Positions 59,126 to 64,000 of a stretch of 64,000 bases of DNA are shown here, in pieces. Both the position numbers and the translations under genes were made by a program. The stretch covers positions 62,001-126,000 of the forward strand of contig JAANDG010000010.1 in assembly GCA_036852015.1 (NCBI GenBank), in the 5' to 3' direction. Position 1 is the first letter of the stretch; the number at the start of each line of letters is the position of its first letter. The notes under the pieces are model-generated. The model searched no databases, had not been told where the DNA came from, and worked only from the letters and a program-made list of their open reading frames with translations. This DNA comes from Pelodera strongyloides. Taxonomy: Eukaryota > Nematoda > Chromadorea > Rhabditida > Rhabditidae.

Positions 59126-62100
59126 ATGAGTAAGGCAAACGACGACCATATGTTCACGAAAACAGATCTTCGATGCTTTGAATTTCGCGTTACGAAAGGT
59201 GGGATTTTCGTTTTCCGTCTGTAACACATGATGTACGTAAGGATGTTTACGTCATCACCTAAAAATAGATAACCATCTATATAACTTCATCGTCGATCGG
59301 CCATGATCGATTGCCTTCGAATTAGCATACTGTGTTTTAGAGGCATTATTATTAGTAAGTCTTGTTATTGGCACGGATGTAATTAGTAAATGCAACGTGA
59401 ATTTCGTAACAAGTTAATCGTTTAGGTAAAAGTCTTTTCGTGAACCCATACTTTCTCGCGGAAATTTCGCCGTACTTCCATAATCTATGTTTTGGCGCTT
59501 TCAAGGAATCTGCAGAAAAAAGTGCGACCTTTCCTGTAAGTTGCAGCCATTCATTTTTCGATAATGTTTTTTTATCAGTCTACTATGATTCACTCCCAAT
59601 CTCGCTGTTAGTCTCCTCACGAGATATCTAAGACAATAGCGAAAGTAAAAGCAAAACGTAAAATACAGTATGAATTGTAAATATGATATAGTGGATGTAA
59701 GTGACGGTTCACTGGTTCTTTTTCATGGGCCAGTCCATTTGATAACCTCGTGGTGACCAGGTGGTGACCAAGGACCAAGGTTAGTCGAAAGCCGAGTCCT
59801 ATCTATAATGCGTTTTTTCATGTTTTAAGGACGAAACAACCGATTCGATGAAACTTCTCTTTGGAATCCTCCGAGTGCGTGACTATCAACCCAAGGACAT
59901 CACATGCGAGTACTTTTTATTTTATTTCAAACGATAAAGAAGGTTGTAAAAGAAGAAAAATCTATACAAAAATGTACAAGATCAAAAAAAAAAGTCAAAA
60001 TAAGTAGTATGGCTCGTACAAGAGTCTGGGACCCCATTTAGACCCCAGTCGCATAACGAGGAATTTTACCACAGTGGTGTCGCGTCAGTGCGACTTGTAA
60101 GCTAAAGCACGAAAGCATCAGATTTGCTGCTTGCCATGCTTACTTGCGTAATATCACGTTTTGCGAGAATGAGTCACCGGAGTTAGCACCCCCCCCCCCT
60201 TAGTTTCGATTTTACATCAAGTCTTCTTGGGCCCATCATTATTTACTTGCTCGGAGAGCTTCCTGGGGTAGAATTGTAGATGAGTACCCCAGAAAAAACT
60301 AATAGTACCCCAGGAAAAAGGCAGCGCACATTGAATATTTTATTCTGGTCGTGAGAAATAACACAATCGATCTGATACCTTTAAAAAAAGTGTATGGGGT
60401 CCCGTTCAACAGTAAGCATACTATTCTCCTCGTGTTGACATTTTTTATTCACCGAAATTTCAGTTGACAACATTTGTGAGTTGCTTCGTTTGGCGCAGAA
60501 GTTTGACATCCAACTGTTGTACGTCCGTTGCTGTGATTTCATCCGTGAGTTTGTTTAATGTAAAACAGTCTGCTGAAAATACAGCATTAAAAAAAAAACT
60601 TTTCTCCTATTCTCCTACCGCTGCATGTGATTTGATTCTTTGCCCATTTATAGGCTTGATTTGTTAAAGGGAATATGTAGGCACTCAAAATGTGCAAAAC
60701 ATCTGCGAAACTGGAGTTTCCACACCAGACAATTTAAGTAAGCGACTGAATATGCAAATTCGAATTTGCATGCCCTGAATGTTGAATCTTGCTATTTGCC
60801 GATATCCGCATGCAAAGTTGAAATTTGCTCCATCAGAAGCCAGGGTGTCAGTAAACGCGTTTACTATGGAAAAGGTGAACTTTGAAAATCATTTTCTTTT
60901 AAATGGGAAACTTTTAACAATTTTTGTTGTTGTTTCCTTAATGAGGAACACACATTCTATTAATACAGCTTAACTTCAAAGAGGGCATACATATTATTCC
61001 CTTTAAGTATACATTGTTTTTGCAACTATGAATGCAGGCAAAGTTCATAGCTCAGCATTTAGTATCATTATAACCGAGAGTGACGAAAATCCGCATCACC
61101 AAACACCCCATCGAGTACCGGCGGTGTGCCACCGGGTCCGCACGCCAGTTGCTGAACGCCATCAACCGCGCGCACACGCCTGGTGACCACTTGATGCACA
61201 CGAAACCTAGAGGGCATGTGACGCCTCGCTTCCTTTCTGCGCAGCGATGGGCCGCAGATTTATGTTGAACGGGCACAGACTATGGGTGCGCGCACTCTAT
61301 GCGCTCGTGCGGCGCGTCTCATAAATTCACATCAATTGAAGCAATTCCAGAGTATTCTTGCAGAGCTGAATGTCAATAAGTTTCCAGTCAACGTGCTCAT
61401 CAATATCCTTGCCACTGTGACTCATTATGGAATAGAGTAAGATATAGTTTCTGTCATCATTGATCATCGAATCGATCAATAAACTATGCTTGTCAACCGC
61501 GAGACATTTTTGTCTGCATCATAAAAAGGCATCGCGGCATCAACTTTTTCCGCCTTGTCAGTCGCTTTAGTATAAAATATGTTATTTTTATAATAGACAT
61601 TTTAATTCAATCGGTACGTTCTCCAGTTCGTTGGATTCGACTAAATGGGCAATTGCTGAAGTGTTGGCTGAATTGAATATTAGCAAACTATCGAAAGCAA
61701 ACTGGAGTGAGGTGTGCATCTTTATACGTTTTTTTCTAATCTGGTTATGTGGCTAGTTTGTCTGTTTGTGATGTAATCTAATATTTTGTGTGACACAAGA
61801 TTTAAGTATTGTGTTTCATATAAATGTGTCTACTTGTAAGAGTTCTAAGTGCGAATTCGAGATTTCCGGAAATTTCCAAAAGAAAGCGCCGCAACCCGAG
61901 TGCGTTCCTAACTCCTAACTGTGACGCAATCGTTTAGGTTAATGACTCGGCGCTAGTTGCCTGTATTATCCACACATCGATGAGGAACTCTGACAGCCTT
62001 ATGACCAGCACCACGCATTATGCTAAAGAAACTATTCCCCGACAAAACAACTATAATAGCGGGAACAATCGTTGCTCGATGTGCGGGGTAGGTTCTTTGA

Positions 62101-62285
62101 AAGAGCCTCAAGTAAAACAATTTGGATGTGTTTGGAAGTTGAGGCATTAGTATCATAGTTGTTTTCAGGGTTGTGCGAATGCCAAGTGCGAAAAATGCTC
62201 ACACGTGATGTGCAACCCATGTTCATCAAAGGAGTGCACTGGCGTTCTTCCAAGGCATAAAATTGATCGCACACTTTTCCATTAA
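59126..62285 (+). CDS. BTB-domain protein with C-terminal cysteine cluster, gene 4 of 4
   Basis: Exons 59126-59198, 59426-59535, 59830-59905, 60464-60544, 61364-61436, 61627-61711, 61938-62087 and 62169-62285 join in phase, 254 residues. The layout is as in gene 3: FTKTDLRCFEFRVTKG, SLFVNPYFLAEISPYFHNL, a [19 protein letters not shown] helix, [18 protein letters not shown] and STKWAIAEVLAELNISKL. The tail reads CSMC, 7 residues, CEKC-SHVM-C-NP-C-SSKE-C. The intron after exon 3 starts GC (CACAT|GCGAGT) where gene 3 has GTGAGT, so it must splice as a GC-AG intron. The ATG lies 5 bases after TTGTTTCAG. Intron 1 is short and lacks the two insertions of gene 3; intron 4 has its own TTAA element. 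Confidence 0.82.
60664..61006. mobile_element. TTAA MITE, family 10 (AGGGAATATGTA), in BTB gene 4 intron 4
   Basis: Ends TTAAAGGGAATATGTAGGC and CATACATATTATTCCCTTTAA trimmed to the same core, 343 bp. It is absent from gene 3, where GGCTTGATTTTATATTTATA joins directly to the flanking sequence. Confidence 0.82.
61085..61320. other. GC-rich island in BTB gene 4 intron 4
   Basis: Homologous to 55370-55578: GAGAGTGACGAAAATCCGCA leads into a GC-rich block and ends GGTGCGCGCACTC ... GTGCGGCGCGTCTCATAAA before exon 5. Confidence 0.7.
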
Positions 62286-62589
62286 TTATATTTCGCTCAC
62301 TGCAACACATTCTTCGGCATCTTATAGTCTACTCTTTGTTAGGTATTTTGTATGACGGTACATAGCAGGTTCGCCTTCGCGTATCACTTACGTGTTTTGG
62401 AAAAAAACCTTGAAATTGACGACCATCGCAAAAAAAACGGCCCATACAATCATGCTTAGGGTCTGTGCCGTAGACATGCGATGTTATAAAAAAATAACAC
62501 TAACAGCCCACTTTTTAACATACAACAGACATGTGACAAGTCCACCCGCCGCCGTAGAAAATAGTAAAAAAGGAAAGGCCAAAATACTT

Positions 62590-63870
62590 GGGCTTATACC
62601 GAAGCGTCAGTGTTATTGAAGATGTGTTCGCTGAATGATTGGTCCCTTGCAATGGAAAACAAAAAGCAAGTGGACATTATATATTTTGATTTTGCCAAAG
62701 CATTTGATCGGGTTTCCCATAAGAAACTTCTTGCAAAGTTGCATAATATGCATTTTCCTTCTTTTATTTGTAAATGGTTGAAAATTGGCTTAGTGATCGT
62801 AAAATGTTTGTTCGCATTGGTGATGCTATATCAGATGTCGTAGACTGTTATAGTGGTGTGCCCCAGGGGTCAGTTTTAGGACCTATTTTGTTCTCATTAT
62901 TTACTTCCGATCTAGCGACATCCCTAAGAAACCTAGGTGTTTCCTTCGTAATGTACGCAGATGATATTAAGGTTTATAGCACTATAAATGATCCTCCAGA
63001 CCGAATTTTAATTCAAAGTGCCATAAATCTTGTACATGATTGGTCAATTGATAATCAGCTACCTTTGGCCCCTCACAAGTGTCAAGCGTTGTATATCGGC
63101 CCAAATAATCCAAAAGTAGATTATATTTGTAATGCAGTCCTTATTGACAAGGTAACACATCTCAAAGATTTGGGCTTTATTATGACCGAAAATTTGTCTT
63201 TTTCTAGACATGTTGCTTATGTGTGTGGTCAAGTACGAAAGAGAATGTTTGCCCTCTTCCGCACTCTGAAAACTAGAAAGGCAAACCTTTTGATTCTTGC
63301 TTACTCTCTCTACGTACTATTCTGGAGTCAGGTTCAGTTGTGTTTAGTCCATATAAGAAAAAGGATAAACAAGCTCTAGAACGGATCCAACGCACGTTTA
63401 CAAAGCGAATTTTTATGCGTTCCCAATTGCTCAATTACAATGATACACCATCTAGCTCTGATAGGGACTCTCTATTGAAGCTTGATACGCTTGAAAATCG
63501 TCGTAAGAAGGCAGATGCTAGAATGCTTAGAAAAATATTGGCTGGCAAATGTGGCCCCCACTTACGTTCATTGTACAAATTCAGACATTCTACTCTGTCC
63601 TCTCGACGTGGTCGTGTCAAAATATGTATCCCTAGAGTAACTAAAAACGATCGTAGACATTCCTTTTTGCATAGAACTTCCCTTATGATTGAGAAAACTG
63701 CTGCTTTTTTCCTGTAAATTTGTTGAAACAAATGTCACTTATTTTAGTTTTTGTAGTGTATTTGCATGTTTTTTTTTATTGTTATCCATTTATTCGCTGT
63801 TAGTGGCCTTATATTGTCAAAACTTGCGCGATACTTTGTTGTCGTAATAAATGTTATGTTATATCCCCTA
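62590..63870 (+). mobile_element. 5'-truncated non-LTR retrotransposon (CR1/jockey-like), frameshifted
   Basis: A reverse transcriptase runs through three frames: KKQVDIIYFDFAKAFDRVSH (62656 on), then GVPQGSVLGPILFSLF and the catalytic VMYADDIKV (62850-62970), then a thumb/connection part, and after about 63330 a C-terminal part (ERIQRTFTKRIF). It ends at 63717 with a stop. Frame changes near 62780 and 63330 break the protein, and there is no endonuclease upstream, so it is a dead, truncated copy. The 3' end is AT-rich, with AATAAATGTTATGTTATATC near 63846. The order and motifs fit the CR1/jockey side of non-LTR elements; the clade is uncertain. Confidence 0.85.
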
Positions 63871-64000
63871 TGCCGAAACGTCGATGATTATTAGCTAGCT
63901 ATTTCAGTTTTCCACCCACCCAACAAGTTTCTAGGAACATATCACCGTAAGAATTGTTCTTCCTTTCGCGCAAGCAGGACTGAACAATATAATTTGACTT

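Overview
The window reads as a nematode nuclear genome segment (inference). Protein-coding genes are split into many short exons with GT-AG introns, acceptors are mostly TTTCAG or TTTTAG, and several first coding exons start 0-8 bases after a TTTCAG-like acceptor with no upstream donor, which is how spliced-leader trans-splicing looks in nematodes. Protein families fit too: a multi-exon GT92 (DUF23) glycosyltransferase, a FEM-2/POPX-like PP2C phosphatase and a tandem array of divergent BTB proteins. All gene models were assembled by hand from splice sites, reading phase and protein similarity.

Layout: 1-6570 is gene-poor and full of palindromic elements. 6573-13406 (+) is a 14-exon GT92 glycosyltransferase. 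On the minus strand lie an integrase-zinc-finger-derived gene (14610-20648), the tRNA splicing endonuclease subunit TSEN34 (21019-25395) and a small chromo-shadow-like protein (26482-27402). 27.5-32.9 kb holds a ~190-bp satellite, a decayed gypsy-type pol remnant and a TACCCC-rich repeat. 33006-35263 (+) is a mitochondrial CISD3-type double-CDGSH protein; 36324-41720 (-) is an 11-exon PP2C phosphatase. 42676-62285 (+) is a cluster of four BTB paralogues, each with eight exons. 62590-63870 is a truncated, frameshifted non-LTR retrotransposon.

Two themes stand out. First, the window is saturated with short palindromic elements of at least ten sequence families that share one architecture: TTAA at both ends followed by AG (TTAAAGCG..., TTAAAGGG..., TTAAAGCAG..., TTAAAGGATC...). 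One insertion can be compared with an empty site in a paralogue, and it shows directly that TTAA is the duplicated target, the hallmark of the piggyBac superfamily. No transposase is in the window. Many copies end only 8-24 bases from a splice acceptor. Second, the BTB proteins end in a cysteine cluster (C-x2-C-x7to11-C-E-K-C-x4-C-x2-C-x4-C) whose spacing matches the cysteine-rich domain at the end of piggyBac transposases, and in the first BTB gene the exon carrying it sits inside a TTAA-terminated inverted-repeat pair. A host BTB family carrying a piggyBac-like DNA-binding tail, in a locus loaded with TTAA elements, is the best candidate here for an undescribed system.

Limits: no searches were run. 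Family calls rest on motifs and on phase-consistent splicing. The 5' end of the chromo-shadow-like gene and the start of the integrase-derived gene are uncertain.
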